From Fibrobacter sp. UWB16 (GTDB lineage: Bacteria; Fibrobacterota; Fibrobacteria; Fibrobacterales; Fibrobacteraceae), in contig NZ_OCMS01000002.1 of the NCBI RefSeq assembly GCF_900215325.1, forward strand, positions 372,001 to 436,000: a DNA stretch of 64,000 nt, given 5' to 3'. Made by a program: the position numbers and the translations under genes. The notes beneath the pieces were generated by a model. It did not search any database, had not been told where the DNA came from, and saw only the letters and a list, made by a program, of their open reading frames with translations. Positions 8,602 through 17,554 of this stretch are shown here, piece after piece. Within the stretch, counting starts at the first letter, position 1. Each line of letters begins with the position of its first letter.

Positions 8602-10350
8602 ATGCTAGATTTTACTACACTTCCGTATGTTGATGACCGTTTTAAGGCGGTTCGCAGGGAAACTGTTCAGGTCCGCGTAGGCGAGGCCTTGATAGGGGGC
8701 AACGCCCCCATTTTAGTTCAATCCATGACGACGACCAAGCCGAAGGACGTGGACGAAACCGTTCGCCAGACGCTTGCTCTTGCTAAGGCAGGATGTGGCT
8801 TGGTTCGCATCACGACTCCGACTTTTGCCGATGCTGCAGGGCTTGAAGATGTCATGAAGCGCGTGCGCGCAGCTGGTTGCACGGTGCCTGTTTCTGCAGA
8901 CATCCACTTCCAGCCGAAAGCTGCATTTGAAGCGCTCAAGTGGGTTGAAAAGGTCCGCATCAATCCGGGTAACTTTGTGGATACCGGTATTTTGACGCTC
9001 GACCAGCAGACGGACAAGTTGTTTGACGAAGGCAAGGAAAAGGTTGCCGAAGCATTTACGCCGTTTGTGCAGGAGGCTAAGCGCCTCGGCCGTGCGATTC
9101 GCATTGGCGTGAATCACGGCTCGCTTTCGGCACGTATGATTTACCGCTATGGCGACACCGTGGAAGGCATGGTGGAAAGCGCCTTGGAATATTTGGCAGT
9201 TTGCGAAGCTGAACATTTTGACCAGGTGGTCTTGAGCCTCAAGTCGAGCAATCCGCGTGTGGCTATTGCCGCTTATCGTTTGCTCGCTGCACGCTTGAAG
9301 CAGGAAAACTTCAAGCCGTATCCGTTCCACGTGGGTGTGACGGAAGCGGGTGCCGGTGCAGATGGTCGTTTGAAGTCTGCTGCTGGCATTGGCGCTTTGT
9401 TGCTCGACGGCCTTGCCGATACGATTCGCGTTTCGCTTACCGAAGATCCGGTGGCCGAAGTTCCTGTTGCCCAGGACTTGATTGAAGCTTGCGAACTCAA
9501 GGCTGATGCTCCGAAGTTTGAAGTGCCGGTGTTCAAGAAGGACCCGTATCATTATGAACGTCGCGAATCTTCTGTGGTGAAGATTGCTGGCGTGGAAATT
9601 GGCGGTAGCCTTCCGGTGAAGGTGGGCGTGAAGTCTGATGCTGCAAGCCTTACGGGTGAACGCCGTGGTCCTGAATTTGCTTTGGCTGGCTTCGATGCTT
9701 CTGCAGGTGCTAACATCGTGACGTTCAAGGACGCTATGGATGTGGCTGGCTTTGCTGCAAATTCGGCAAGCGTTCCGGCAGGCTCGATTTTCTGCTACAC
9801 GGGTAGCGACATGGTCTATGGCGTGCGTGCGCTTGCTTCTGCTTTGGCAGCCGCTGACCGCAAGGACCCGATTCTGCTTTATGCAAAGATTGGTAGCTCG
9901 GACAAGGATATGCTCCGCGTTTCCGCTGACTTTGGAAGCCTCTTGACGGATGGCCTTGGCGATGCAGTCGTGATTGACGGCTACAAGGGCGCTAAGGAAT
10001 CTGTTGCACTCGCATTTGATATTTTGCAGGCGGCCGCGTGCCGCCGCAGCAAGACGAACTTTATCAGCTGCCCGGGCTGCGGCCGCACGCTGTACGACAT
10101 TCGCACGGTGCTTGGCAAGATTAAGGAACGCTTTGGTCACTTGCAGGATATTTCCATCGCCGTGATGGGCTGCATTGTGAACGGCCCGGGCGAAATGGCG
10201 GACGCCGACTTCGGCTACGTCGGAGGTGGCCCCGGCCGCATTACGCTTTTTGAAGGCAAGACCGCAGTGAAGAAGAACATCCCTGAAGAGAACGCGATTG
10301 AAGAACTCGTGAATCTTCTCAAGGAAAAAGGTCGCTGGGTGGAACCGTAA
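8602..10350 (+). CDS. ispG: 4-hydroxy-3-methylbut-2-enyl diphosphate synthase (flavodoxin/ferredoxin), long form
   Basis: IspG makes HMBPP from MEcPP in the non-mevalonate isoprenoid pathway, using a [4Fe-4S] cluster. The N-terminal TIM-barrel half is clear (PILVQSMTTTKPKD, ADIHFQPKAA, KVRINPGNF, GVNHGSLS). The C-terminal iron-sulfur half has SCPGCGR (C490, C493) and MGCIVNGPGEMADADFG (C524, E531). At 582 residues it is the long type, with an extra central domain (about 290-450), as in Chlamydiae, Bacteroidetes and plants; the E. coli enzyme is about 372. No close upstream Shine-Dalgarno is obvious. It stands 30 bp before the serA-type gene, with no terminator between, so co-transcription is possible. 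Confidence 0.96.
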   Translation: MLDFTTLPYVDDRFKAVRRETVQVRVGEALIGGNAPILVQSMTTTKPKDVDETVRQTLALAKAGCGLVRITTPTFADAAGLEDVMKRVRAAGCTVPVSADIHFQPKAAFEALKWVEKVRINPGNFVDTGILTLDQQTDKLFDEGKEKVAEAFTPFVQEAKRLGRAIRIGVNHGSLSARMIYRYGDTVEGMVESALEYLAVCEAEHFDQVVLSLKSSNPRVAIAAYRLLAARLKQENFKPYPFHVGVTEAGAGADGRLKSAAGIGALLLDGLADTIRVSLTEDPVAEVPVAQDLIEACELKADAPKFEVPVFKKDPYHYERRESSVVKIAGVEIGGSLPVKVGVKSDAASLTGERRGPEFALAGFDASAGANIVTFKDAMDVAGFAANSASVPAGSIFCYTGSDMVYGVRALASALAAADRKDPILLYAKIGSSDKDMLRVSADFGSLLTDGLGDAVVIDGYKGAKESVALAFDILQAAACRRSKTNFISCPGCGRTLYDIRTVLGKIKERFGHLQDISIAVMGCIVNGPGEMADADFGYVGGGPGRITLFEGKTAVKKNIPEENAIEELVNLLKEKGRWVEP

Positions 10351-10380
10351 AAGTTTTAACTTAAAACAAAGGAATGAAAA

Positions 10381-11547
10381 ATGGCAACTATTAAGACAAT
10401 GAACAACATTTCCAAGAAAGGCTTGGGCTTGTTTGGCCCGTTCTACCAGATTTCCGATTCTATCGAAAATCCGGATGCTATCTTGGTGCGTTCTGCTCAG
10501 GTCGATACGGATAATTACGATGGCCTTTTGGCAGTCGCTCGCGCCGGTGCTGGCGTGAACAACATCACGATTGACAAAGCTTCTGCAAAGGGCATTTGCG
10601 TGTTCAACACTCCGGGTGCAAACGCAAACGCTGTTGCTGAACTCGTGATGACCGTGCTCGGCATGGCTGTCCGTAACGCTGACAAGGCTGCTGCTTGGGT
10701 CAAGAATCTCGATGTGAACGATCCGGATCTCGCCAAGACTGTTGAAAGCGGCAAGAAGAAGTTTGCTGGTATGGAACTTGCCGGCAAGACTCTCGGTGTT
10801 GTTGGCCTCGGCAAGATCGGTGTGCTCGTTGCTAACTATGCCCGTTGGAAGAACATGCGCGTGATCGCTTACGAACCGTATCCGAACGCAAACAACATGC
10901 ATGAACTTTCTAACAAGGTCGAAATTGCTGACCTCGACACCGTGATTGCAAATTCTGACTTCCTCACGGTTCACGTCCCGTTCATCAAGGGCGTTACCGA
11001 AAATCTCCTCAACAAGAAGAACCTCGCTCAGTTCAAGGGTTCTTACATCATGAACTTTGCTCGTGGCGGCATTGTTGAAATGGATCCGGTGAACGAAATG
11101 CTCGCTTCTGGTTCCCTCCAGGGCTACCTCTGCGACTTCCCGACTGCAGAACTCATCAAGAACGACAAGGTCACTTGCTTCCCGCACCTCGGCGCTTCTA
11201 CTGAAGAAGCTGAAGAAAACTGCGCAGTCATGGCTGTTGAAGAATTGAAGGACTACATCGAATACGGTTGCGTCCGCAATTCCGTGAACTTCCCGGCACT
11301 TGTCGATCATCCGCATGCAGGCATCAAGAGCCGCGTGGTCGTGATCAACCAGGACGTTCCGAACATGATTTCTGAAATCACGAAGGTGTTCGGTGCTGAA
11401 GGTATCAACATTGCTTCTTTCAGCAACAAGAGCAATGGCAAGATCGGTTACAACCTCGTTGACGTTGAAAGCAAGGTCGATGATTCCATCGTCGAAAAGC
11501 TCTCCAAGCTCGACAAGGTCATCAAGGTCCGCGTGATCCACTTCTAA
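10381..11547 (+). CDS. serA: D-3-phosphoglycerate dehydrogenase family protein
   Basis: The expected reaction is NAD-dependent oxidation of 3-phosphoglycerate to 3-phosphohydroxypyruvate, the first step of serine synthesis. The 388-residue protein has the split substrate domain and a Rossmann domain (GVVGLGKIGVLVANYA, about 138-153), the catalytic Arg in NFARGGIVE, and the catalytic His in FPHLGASTEEAEENCA. The expected acidic residue lies in DFPTAEL, as in clostridial and Bacteroidetes short SerA proteins. A C-terminal ACT domain (about 315-388) could mediate feedback by an amino acid. AAAGGAA precedes the ATG. It converges on the acyl-CoA synthetase gene with only 5 bp between the stop codons and no terminator hairpin. 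Other D-2-hydroxyacid dehydrogenase specificities cannot be excluded. Confidence 0.92.
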   Translation: MATIKTMNNISKKGLGLFGPFYQISDSIENPDAILVRSAQVDTDNYDGLLAVARAGAGVNNITIDKASAKGICVFNTPGANANAVAELVMTVLGMAVRNADKAAAWVKNLDVNDPDLAKTVESGKKKFAGMELAGKTLGVVGLGKIGVLVANYARWKNMRVIAYEPYPNANNMHELSNKVEIADLDTVIANSDFLTVHVPFIKGVTENLLNKKNLAQFKGSYIMNFARGGIVEMDPVNEMLASGSLQGYLCDFPTAELIKNDKVTCFPHLGASTEEAEENCAVMAVEELKDYIEYGCVRNSVNFPALVDHPHAGIKSRVVVINQDVPNMISEITKVFGAEGINIASFSNKSNGKIGYNLVDVESKVDDSIVEKLSKLDKVIKVRVIHF

Positions 11548-11552
11548 TAGGA

Positions 11553-13358
11553 TTACTCGTACATTTTCTCGATTTGTTCGGCGTACCGTTTTTCAGCAAC
11601 GGTGCGCCGAATTTTTAATGTGGGCGTCAAAAGCCCGGATTCAATTGTGAGCTCATCGCCAACCAGAGTCCATTTGCGAATTTGTTCCCAATGGTTCAGC
11701 TTTTTGTTGATGTGCTCGATATGGCGATTGATGGAATTTAAAATTAGCGGCGACTTTAGCGCGTTTTCGACATCGTAATCTTCGTTTTGCGGTTTGAGCA
11801 TACGGCGGGCGCCTACAGGGTTTAGCCAGATTATGGCCGATGCAAACTTGCGGTCATTGGCAATGACGAGCGCCTGTTCTACGAGCGGATGACGTGTGAT
11901 TTCAAGCTCGATGGGGTTTGGGCTTACGTATTTACCAGTGCTTGTTTTTAGCAGTTCCTTGATGCGTCCAGTAAAATAAAGGAATCCATCTTTGTCAAAG
12001 TAGCCTTGATCCCCTGTGTGGTAAAATCCATCGGGCGTGAAAATGTTGCTATTCAAGTCGGGGCGATTGTGGTAGCCCTTAAAAACGCTTTCTCCACGAA
12101 CTAGGATTTCGCTGCAATTACCGATTTTTACATCGAGATGGGCTAGCGGCTTGCCGATGGATCCTGGCTTTATGGCTTGTTTGCAATTTGCAGAAACAAC
12201 GGGGGAACATTCCGTCATGCCGTAGCCTTCGAAAACGGGCAGGCCGATGTTCAAAAGGAATCGCAAAATAGACTTGTTCAAGGCGCTGCTGCCCGAGATG
12301 ATCATTCGGAAATTGCCACCGACAGCATTCCTCATTTTTTTGTAGACAAGTCGATTGAATACCCAATGGAGTGGTTCGAATCGCCTATTTGGGTCTTTGA
12401 TCTTTGCAATTTTAATGGCTTGCTTGATCAGGAAACGCTTGATGCCTTTGGCGCGGTCTGAGGATGTCGTCATGCTTTCGTAAAGACGCTCGAGAATGCG
12501 CGGGACGACAATCATGATGGAGGGGCGGACTTCGCGCAGAATGTGCGAAAGATTTTTGGGATTGTCACCAAAGTAAATGGCAACTCCGCTTAGTGTGTAA
12601 AAATAGACCGCCATGCGTTCGAGAACATGTGCTACCGGTAGGATTGTGAGACATGTGTCTTTTTTGATGTCGAATCGGAACATCGGCTTGATGTTCTGAA
12701 TTTGTACCAACATGTTCCGGTGCGTTAGCTCAACGCCTTTGGGGCGTCCTGTAGAACCGCTTGTATAAATGATGCTGAAAATGTCATCAGGATTTGTGGT
12801 TGCAAGCTGGTTGTCTATCCATTTGGCACGAAATGGATCAGCGAGTGCATCAAGCCCTCGTCTAAGGAGTTCATCCCAGTAAATTCCGTTGTCAGGGAGG
12901 AATGATTCACTGTCGATGCAAATGATTTTTGAAAAAAGGGGTATTAAATCGTAAAGAGGTTCATCAAGTTCTTCGAAAGAATTGATGATGAGTATCTTGA
13001 TATTGCTATCGATGCTCTGGTACGCAAAGTTTTCCGATGAAATGTTTGGAAAAAGCGGTACAACGCGTGCGTGGTTCAGTTGAACGGCGATGTCTGCGAT
13101 AATCCAGTTTGGAGAACTTGGCGCGATAATGCCGACGCTTTCTTTTTCTTTTAGCCCGAGCGAATTTAAGGCGAGTGCAAGTGCCTTGGTGTTGCGTTTG
13201 AGTGTTTCTTTGGAATAGTGAATCCACTCGCCGTTCTTACGGTGATGCCATCCTTTAAAATCGGCTCTGTCGCAGTTCGCAAAGAACATGGACGGCAGAG
13301 ATGTAAATTCCAACGACTCCATACTTTTAAAATAACATTCTATTTTGCAATAGCTCAT
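11553..13358 (-). CDS. Long-chain fatty acid--CoA ligase (AMP-binding)
   Basis: An ANL-superfamily enzyme that adenylates a fatty acid and transfers it to CoA. Motifs in order: IYTSGSTGRPKGVELTHRN (ATP loop), EGYGMTECSPVVS, YHTGDQGYFDKDGFLYFTGR and the hinge IKELLKTSTGKYVSP. Length (601) and motif spelling match the bacterial FadD15 or AMP-forming long-chain acyl-CoA synthetase group. No signal peptide is seen, so it is probably cytoplasmic or peripheral. The start at 13358 overlaps nothing, but an internal ATG at 13322 (MESLEFTSLPS) may be the real start; neither has a strong Shine-Dalgarno. Divergent from the small membrane-protein gene, with 31 bp between starts, so promoters must overlap or lie within one of the genes. 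Confidence 0.92.
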   Translation of the reverse strand: MSYCKIECYFKSMESLEFTSLPSMFFANCDRADFKGWHHRKNGEWIHYSKETLKRNTKALALALNSLGLKEKESVGIIAPSSPNWIIADIAVQLNHARVVPLFPNISSENFAYQSIDSNIKILIINSFEELDEPLYDLIPLFSKIICIDSESFLPDNGIYWDELLRRGLDALADPFRAKWIDNQLATTNPDDIFSIIYTSGSTGRPKGVELTHRNMLVQIQNIKPMFRFDIKKDTCLTILPVAHVLERMAVYFYTLSGVAIYFGDNPKNLSHILREVRPSIMIVVPRILERLYESMTTSSDRAKGIKRFLIKQAIKIAKIKDPNRRFEPLHWVFNRLVYKKMRNAVGGNFRMIISGSSALNKSILRFLLNIGLPVFEGYGMTECSPVVSANCKQAIKPGSIGKPLAHLDVKIGNCSEILVRGESVFKGYHNRPDLNSNIFTPDGFYHTGDQGYFDKDGFLYFTGRIKELLKTSTGKYVSPNPIELEITRHPLVEQALVIANDRKFASAIIWLNPVGARRMLKPQNEDYDVENALKSPLILNSINRHIEHINKKLNHWEQIRKWTLVGDELTIESGLLTPTLKIRRTVAEKRYAEQIEKMYE

Positions 13359-13389
13359 TTTTTTTGAAAAATTTCAGTATATTAAGTAT

Positions 13390-13716
13390 ATGCTGAAAAA
13401 GTTGAGCGATTACGAAAATGAACTTTTGAAAATGGTTGCGGCAGGGGCGCCTTTGACGGCGGAACAGCTCTTGTCGGTGCGGACGCACATCGGCTTTTTT
13501 CAGCATGAGCGTTTGGTGCATGAGCTCGTGATGATTTTGTTTGCGCTTTTGACCGTTGGCGGGATTCTTTTCTTGGTGGTTGTGCCGGAAATACCGGTGC
13601 TTGCGCTTGACGTGCTTTTCTTTGCGCTCTTGGTGCCGTACGTGAAGCATTACTACGGGCTTGAGAATGGGGTGCAAAGGCTGTATGACGCTTATGAAAA
13701 ACTGGAAAAGTTATAG
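13390..13716 (+). CDS. Small two-helix membrane protein, unknown function
   Basis: A 108-residue protein. Residues 1-42 are a charged amphipathic helix region. Two adjacent hydrophobic segments (about 45-62 and 67-85) form a hairpin in the membrane, followed by a short helical tail. No family was recognised. It is divergent from the acyl-CoA synthetase gene and convergent with serS, sharing the bidirectional terminator at 13721. The reading frame and the precise terminator placement just after the stop support a real gene. Confidence 0.7.
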   Translation: MLKKLSDYENELLKMVAAGAPLTAEQLLSVRTHIGFFQHERLVHELVMILFALLTVGGILFLVVVPEIPVLALDVLFFALLVPYVKHYYGLENGVQRLYDAYEKLEKL

Positions 13717-13720
13717 ATGA

Positions 13721-13750
13721 AAAAAGCAAGTCCGTGGGGACTTGCTTTTT
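13721..13750. terminator. Bidirectional terminator between the small membrane protein and serS
   Basis: AAAAAGCAAGTCC, a four-base loop, then GGACTTGCTTTTT: a perfect stem with A and T runs on both sides, between two convergent stops. Confidence 0.92.
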
Positions 13751-13768
13751 GAAATTTAAAGGGGTTCC

Positions 13769-15055
13769 TTACTTCTTCGGGGTGATGAACTCAAGCCCAC
13801 CCATGTACGGACGCAGCACTTCAGGAATCTTGAGCGAGCCGTCTTTCTGCTGGTAGTTGTCGCAGATGCCGACCATCACGCGCGGAGTGGCGAGGCCAGA
13901 GCCGTTAAGTGTGTGGAGGTAGACGTTCTTGCCGTTGACCTTCGTCTTGATGTTGGCGCGGCGTGCCTGGTAGTCTTCGAAGTTCGAGCAGGAGCTGACT
14001 TCGAGCCACTTCTTTTCGACCGGAGCGTAAACTTCGAGGTCGTAGCACTTGGCTGCACCGAAACCGAGGTCGCCCTTGCAGAGTGCAAGGCGGTGGTACG
14101 GGAGGCCGAGCTTTTCGAGGAGCTTTTCGCCGAAGCGGGTGAGTTCTTCGTGGTCTTCGTAGCTGTGTTCCGGATGAGCGAAGTAGACCATTTCAACCTT
14201 GTTGAACTGGTGCAAGCGGAGGAGACCGCGGGTGTCCTTGCCGTAGCTACCAGCTTCACGGCGGAAGCAAGCAGAGTAGGCGCAGATGCGCTTCGGAAGT
14301 TCAGATTCCGGAATCACTTCGCCAGAGTAGAGGTTCGTGAGCGGAACTTCTGCAGTCGGGATGAGGAACAGGTCGTCGTCCTTGTCGCAGCGGTACATGT
14401 CTTCTTCGAACTTCGGAAGCTGACCCGTGCCGCGCATGGTGTTGCGGGTAACGAGGTACGGCGGAGTGAATTCTTCGAAGCCTGCCTTCTGGTGTTCGTC
14501 GAGGAAGAACTGGATGAGGGCGCGTTCGAGACGAGAGCCGAGACCGCGGTAGACCGGGAAACCGGAACCGGATATCTTGGCGCCACGTTCAAAGTCAAAA
14601 ATGCCAAGGCGTTCGCCGAGAGTCTTGTGGTCGACGCGGGCGAAGTCATCGTTCTTGGTGTAGTAGTCAAACGGGATCGGGCCGTCTTTTTCGACAACGT
14701 TATCGCTGGAGTCCTTGCCTTCCGGAGAACGCGGAGCGATGTTCGGAACGTGCATGAGCATTTCGGTCTGCTTGTAGTCAAGTTCCTTGAGCTTCTTGTC
14801 GAGTTCGTCAATCTTGTTGCCGAGTTCGCGTGTTGCGGCCTGGGCTTCGTCTGCGTTTTCGCCCTTCTTCTTGAGTTCGCCAATGCGCTTGGACTGGGCG
14901 TTGCGTTCGCTCTTGAGGCGTTCGACTTCGGTGAGGAGCGGGCGGCGTTCGTTATCGACAGCGAGCACGTCACGAAGGCTTACTGTCGTATATTTCTTTT
15001 CGGTTTCAGCAATATAATATTCCGGATTTTCACGGATCTTTTTAATATCAAGCAT
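13769..15055 (-). CDS. serS: Seryl-tRNA synthetase
   Basis: Charges tRNA-Ser (and tRNA-Sec, if present) with serine in the cytoplasm. The N-terminal long antiparallel coiled coil that grips the tRNA variable arm spans about residues 28-105. The class II core follows, with motif 2 (CFRREAGSYGKDTRGLLRLHQF) in usual position and motif 3 read as LATPRVMVGICDNYQ near the C-terminus. The length of 428 is normal for the family. Start is the ATG of MLDIKKIRENPEYY, the usual bacterial N-terminus. It stands alone, closed by the shared terminator at 13721. Confidence 0.98.
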   Translation of the reverse strand: MLDIKKIRENPEYYIAETEKKYTTVSLRDVLAVDNERRPLLTEVERLKSERNAQSKRIGELKKKGENADEAQAATRELGNKIDELDKKLKELDYKQTEMLMHVPNIAPRSPEGKDSSDNVVEKDGPIPFDYYTKNDDFARVDHKTLGERLGIFDFERGAKISGSGFPVYRGLGSRLERALIQFFLDEHQKAGFEEFTPPYLVTRNTMRGTGQLPKFEEDMYRCDKDDDLFLIPTAEVPLTNLYSGEVIPESELPKRICAYSACFRREAGSYGKDTRGLLRLHQFNKVEMVYFAHPEHSYEDHEELTRFGEKLLEKLGLPYHRLALCKGDLGFGAAKCYDLEVYAPVEKKWLEVSSCSNFEDYQARRANIKTKVNGKNVYLHTLNGSGLATPRVMVGICDNYQQKDGSLKIPEVLRPYMGGLEFITPKK

Positions 15056-15097
15056 TTTATGCCTCTGTTGAAAATTTTACGAGGGGAAATTTAGCAA

Positions 15098-15213
15098 AAG
15101 GCGAGTGCCGCGGCAAAACAATTTTTTGTTTTGACATGGCTGAGCCGAGCTAAACGCGCTCAGAATGAGCGCCAATTTAGCAACTTTTGCGTAAGGCGAG
15201 TGCCGCGGCAAAA
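15098..15213. repeat. 21-bp direct repeat pair, 95 bp apart
   Basis: An identical 21-base word beginning AAGGCGAGTGCC occurs at 15098-15118 and 15193-15213. The flanks share AATTTAGCA before each copy. The second copy is preceded by AACTTTTGCGTA, which recurs in reverse complement near 62075-62090. Confidence 0.75.
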
Positions 15214-15257
15214 GTGAGCAAGGCGAGAAAGCGTAAAAAACTTGTTTTTGCGTTTTC

Positions 15258-15292
15258 AATAACTAACGACTATAGACTAATGACCAATGACT
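15258..15292. repeat. Tandem 7-bp repeat (AATGACT-like units)
   Basis: Five units in exact register: AATAACT, AACGACT, ATAGACT, AATGACC, AATGACT. A single-orientation locus of the heptamer family. Confidence 0.75.
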
Positions 15293-15337
15293 TTTTATTT
15301 AGTTCTTCTGTTGTTTGTGTTTACATCGGTAATTAAG

Positions 15338-15366
15338 CGGGACGTGTTGTCCCGAAATTTTTTGAA
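15338..15366 (+). terminator. Terminator-like hairpin upstream of the esterase gene
   Basis: A six-bp GC-rich stem CGGGAC/GTCCCG with a five-base loop, then AAATTTTTTTG. It lies about 70 bp before the esterase start and could be an attenuator or the end of an unseen transcript. Confidence 0.4.
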
Positions 15367-15435
15367 TATACATTATAACTTGGGAAAGGAAGAGAACAAT
15401 GGGTAAACAAGGAAGGAATCTAGAGGAGTACAAAC

Positions 15436-16902
15436 ATGAAATTTCCTTTACTGCTTTTAGTAGCCGCATCGTTCTCTTTTGCCCAGTGGGGCGGCGGTGG
15501 CGGAAAATCGCTAAACGACTATAAAAAAGAATCGGTGTCGGGGAGAGATATCCACGTGTATGCGCCGAGCAATCTTGCACCCAAGAGCCCATTGCTCATT
15601 TCGTGCCATGGCATGGACCAAGACCCCAATTACCAGCAGTCCAATACGCATTGGGAAGCGGTTGCCGATACGGCGGGATTTGTCGTCGTGTATCCTAGAG
15701 GTGGGACAGGGATGAGTACCTGGGATATTAGCGGTGACAAGGATACAAAATGGGTGGTGCAAATTATCGAACAGATGGTCAAGGAATATGACATTGACCA
15801 AAAGCGTGTTTACCTTTCGGGATTCTCAATGGGGGGCATGTTCACTTACCATGCAATGAGCAAGATTGCAGATAAAATAGCGGCGTTTGCGCCAACATCT
15901 GGTACAAATGTGATGGGTGCGTCAAAGGCGATGCGTCCTGTGCCTATCATTCACCCGCATGGAACAAGTGACGATGTCTTGAATTACAGCCAGGTTGAAG
16001 GCTTTATCAAGAATTACCGTGATCAGTTCCATTGCCCGTCTCAGGCCGAAGTTCAAAATAATTACCCCAATAGTGAAAACAGGGCGACGATGTATACTTG
16101 GGGCCCTTGCGATGAAGGCGTTTATATTAAACACCTTAAGCTTGAAGGCCGTGGCCATAGCCCTTCCAAGGCCGATGTTTCTGACATCTGGAATTTCGTG
16201 AAACAGTATTCTTTGGATGGTGCCTCGATTACGCCGTCGATTGAAGTTCCTACAAACAGGGATTCCGTGTTTAACGGCTCTTTCTCGGATTCGCTTAAGC
16301 TTGCTGGCTGGATTTTGCAGCAACATAGCGGCGAAGGATCCTTGAAGTTGACTGAAGGCAAGGCCGAAATCAACGTGACCAAGACGGGTACGAATGCTTA
16401 TGATGTACAAATGATTCAGAATGGCGTGCATTACGAAAAAGGTAAAAGTTACAAGGTGACTTTTGATGCCTATGCATCTGCGGTGAGAACGCTTGAAGTG
16501 AATATCGAAAAGGATACCAATCCGTGGACGAGTTATTTGGGCGATGCCAAAACATTTGATCTCGGTACCGAGAAAAAGAACTTTGAAATTGTGTTCACGA
16601 TGAATGAGGCTACGGATGAAAATGGTCGTGTTTCCTTTAATGCAGGGCTTGCTACGGGCAGCGTGTTCATTGACAACGTTGTGCTTAGCAAAGTTGATGG
16701 CACGATTGGTATTGCAAACGATGTCCGCGTGCTCTCTGGCGAAAGAACGCTTGATGTCTACAATATGAAGGGTGGCTTTGTATGTCGGCTGAAGGGAACC
16801 CGTTTGGGCGATGTCCAGTCGAAATTGAATTCGATGAAGCTTGAAAAGGGCTTGTATGTTGTAAAGAAAGGCTCTTTCAACAAGATTTTCTCTGTGAAAT
16901 AG
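15436..16902 (+). CDS. Secreted CE1-like esterase with C-terminal carbohydrate-binding-like and T9SS-type domains
   Basis: An N-terminal signal peptide (MKFPLLLLVAASFSFA) is followed by a Gly-rich linker and an alpha/beta-hydrolase domain (about 30-270) of the LpqC/PHB depolymerase/feruloyl-acetylxylan esterase type. The nucleophile is S131 in SGFSMGG, with the likely acid D179 or D180 in HGTSDDVL and H241 in GRGHSPS. Residues about 275-420 form a beta-rich module like CBM4/9-type carbohydrate-binding domains (GWILQQHSGEG...FIDNVVLSK). The last ~65 residues (TLDVYNMKGGFV...GLYVVKKG...KIFSVK) look like a type A T9SS sorting tail. A plausible job is to remove feruloyl or acetyl groups from hemicellulose outside the cell. 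The substrate is not decided by the sequence. It stands alone, with its own terminator. Confidence 0.87.
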   Translation: MKFPLLLLVAASFSFAQWGGGGGKSLNDYKKESVSGRDIHVYAPSNLAPKSPLLISCHGMDQDPNYQQSNTHWEAVADTAGFVVVYPRGGTGMSTWDISGDKDTKWVVQIIEQMVKEYDIDQKRVYLSGFSMGGMFTYHAMSKIADKIAAFAPTSGTNVMGASKAMRPVPIIHPHGTSDDVLNYSQVEGFIKNYRDQFHCPSQAEVQNNYPNSENRATMYTWGPCDEGVYIKHLKLEGRGHSPSKADVSDIWNFVKQYSLDGASITPSIEVPTNRDSVFNGSFSDSLKLAGWILQQHSGEGSLKLTEGKAEINVTKTGTNAYDVQMIQNGVHYEKGKSYKVTFDAYASAVRTLEVNIEKDTNPWTSYLGDAKTFDLGTEKKNFEIVFTMNEATDENGRVSFNAGLATGSVFIDNVVLSKVDGTIGIANDVRVLSGERTLDVYNMKGGFVCRLKGTRLGDVQSKLNSMKLEKGLYVVKKGSFNKIFSVK

Positions 16903-16931
16903 CAGAAACCGGTTAAAACGTATTATGTGAA

Positions 16932-16965
16932 GTCCATGGCAATTTTGTTGTCATGGATTTTTTTT
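16932..16965 (+). terminator. Terminator of the esterase gene
   Basis: GTCCATGGCAA pairs with TTGTCATGGAT (two G-U pairs) around a five-base loop, followed by T8, 30 bp after the stop. Confidence 0.88.
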
Positions 16966-16989
16966 GTCCCATTTATTACATTTTGTAAC

Positions 16990-17505
16990 ATGAATTTTTG
17001 CAAGAATATTTCTCGCCTGTTTTGTGCTTTGATCGTGGCGATGGCTGCGTGCATGCTTTCTGGTTGCTATAGCTTTACTGCGAGTACGCTCCCAAGCCAT
17101 ATCAAGACGGTTAACATCCATGAGGTTGATGATAAAACTCTAGATCCGGTGCTTGCCAATAACATTCATACCGCAGTTGTTGATATGTTCAAGCGTAATG
17201 CTGGCGGTGTGCGCCTCGTCAATGATAATGCCAATGCCGATTTTGAAATAACTCTGTTAAGCTATTCGAACAAGCCCGAAAACTACAACAGCAATAGTGA
17301 TGTCGAAACGTACCGCGTCACGATTCGTGTTGAAGTTAAGTTTTACGATAACGTAAAAGAAAGAATCATCTACGAGAGCAAGTCCCTTTCGGCAGATGGT
17401 GTTTATGACGTCCAAGCGAACGAGACCGAAGACCGCCATGGTCAGACGCGTGCCGTTGAAAAGCTCCAGGACTTGATTGTCTCGAACGCCCTTGCCAAGT
17501 GGTAA
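16990..17505 (+). CDS. LptE-like outer-membrane lipoprotein
   Basis: A lipoprotein of 171 residues. Its signal ends in the lipobox MLSGC, with the lipidated Cys at 26. The mature part opens YSFTASTLPSHIKTVNIHE and continues with TAVVDMFKRNAGGVRLVND, the pattern of the LptE-related family in Bacteroidetes-type bacteria. LptE plugs the LptD barrel and helps place lipopolysaccharide in the outer leaflet. An in-frame GTG at 16927 would start inside the preceding terminator and place a second hydrophobic segment before the signal, so ATG 16990 is preferred although it has no clear Shine-Dalgarno. No lptD is in the window. The family call is by pattern only. Confidence 0.8.
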   Translation: MNFCKNISRLFCALIVAMAACMLSGCYSFTASTLPSHIKTVNIHEVDDKTLDPVLANNIHTAVVDMFKRNAGGVRLVNDNANADFEITLLSYSNKPENYNSNSDVETYRVTIRVEVKFYDNVKERIIYESKSLSADGVYDVQANETEDRHGQTRAVEKLQDLIVSNALAKW

Positions 17506-17506
17506 T

Positions 17507-17554
17507 AAAAAAAGCGACTCGGCAATATCGTAGGAATACGCATCTTGCCGAGTC
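17507..17554 (-). terminator. Terminator of the Nudix gene (minus strand)
   Basis: A 10-bp perfect stem (17516-17525 with 17545-17554). Read on the minus strand it is followed by T7. It may also stall the convergent LptE-like transcript. Confidence 0.75.

Larger units (their letters stand above)
15056..15435. other. Intergenic region between serS and the esterase gene
   Basis: No gene is seen. It contains a 21-bp perfect direct repeat (15098-15118 and 15193-15213), a five-unit heptamer array (15258-15292), and a hairpin CGGGAC-GTGTT-GTCCCG (15338-15354) followed by a T-rich run. The two divergent promoters for serS and the esterase gene must lie here. GGAAAGGAAG and GAGGAG words precede the esterase ATG. 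Confidence 0.7.

Noticed and set aside
8713-11541. 942-codon open frame antisense to ispG and serA
   Set aside because: It spans two well-supported genes and the gap between them. The translation is His/Phe/Arg-rich with no recognisable domain.
16680-16710. TGGCACG at 16689 as a second sigma-54 promoter
   Set aside because: It lies inside the esterase coding region, and the distance to the next TTGC is wrong (GG-GC spacing 13 instead of 10).
16927-16989. Upstream GTG start for the LptE-like gene
   Set aside because: It lies directly before and through the esterase terminator hairpin and would put a second hydrophobic stretch before the lipobox signal.
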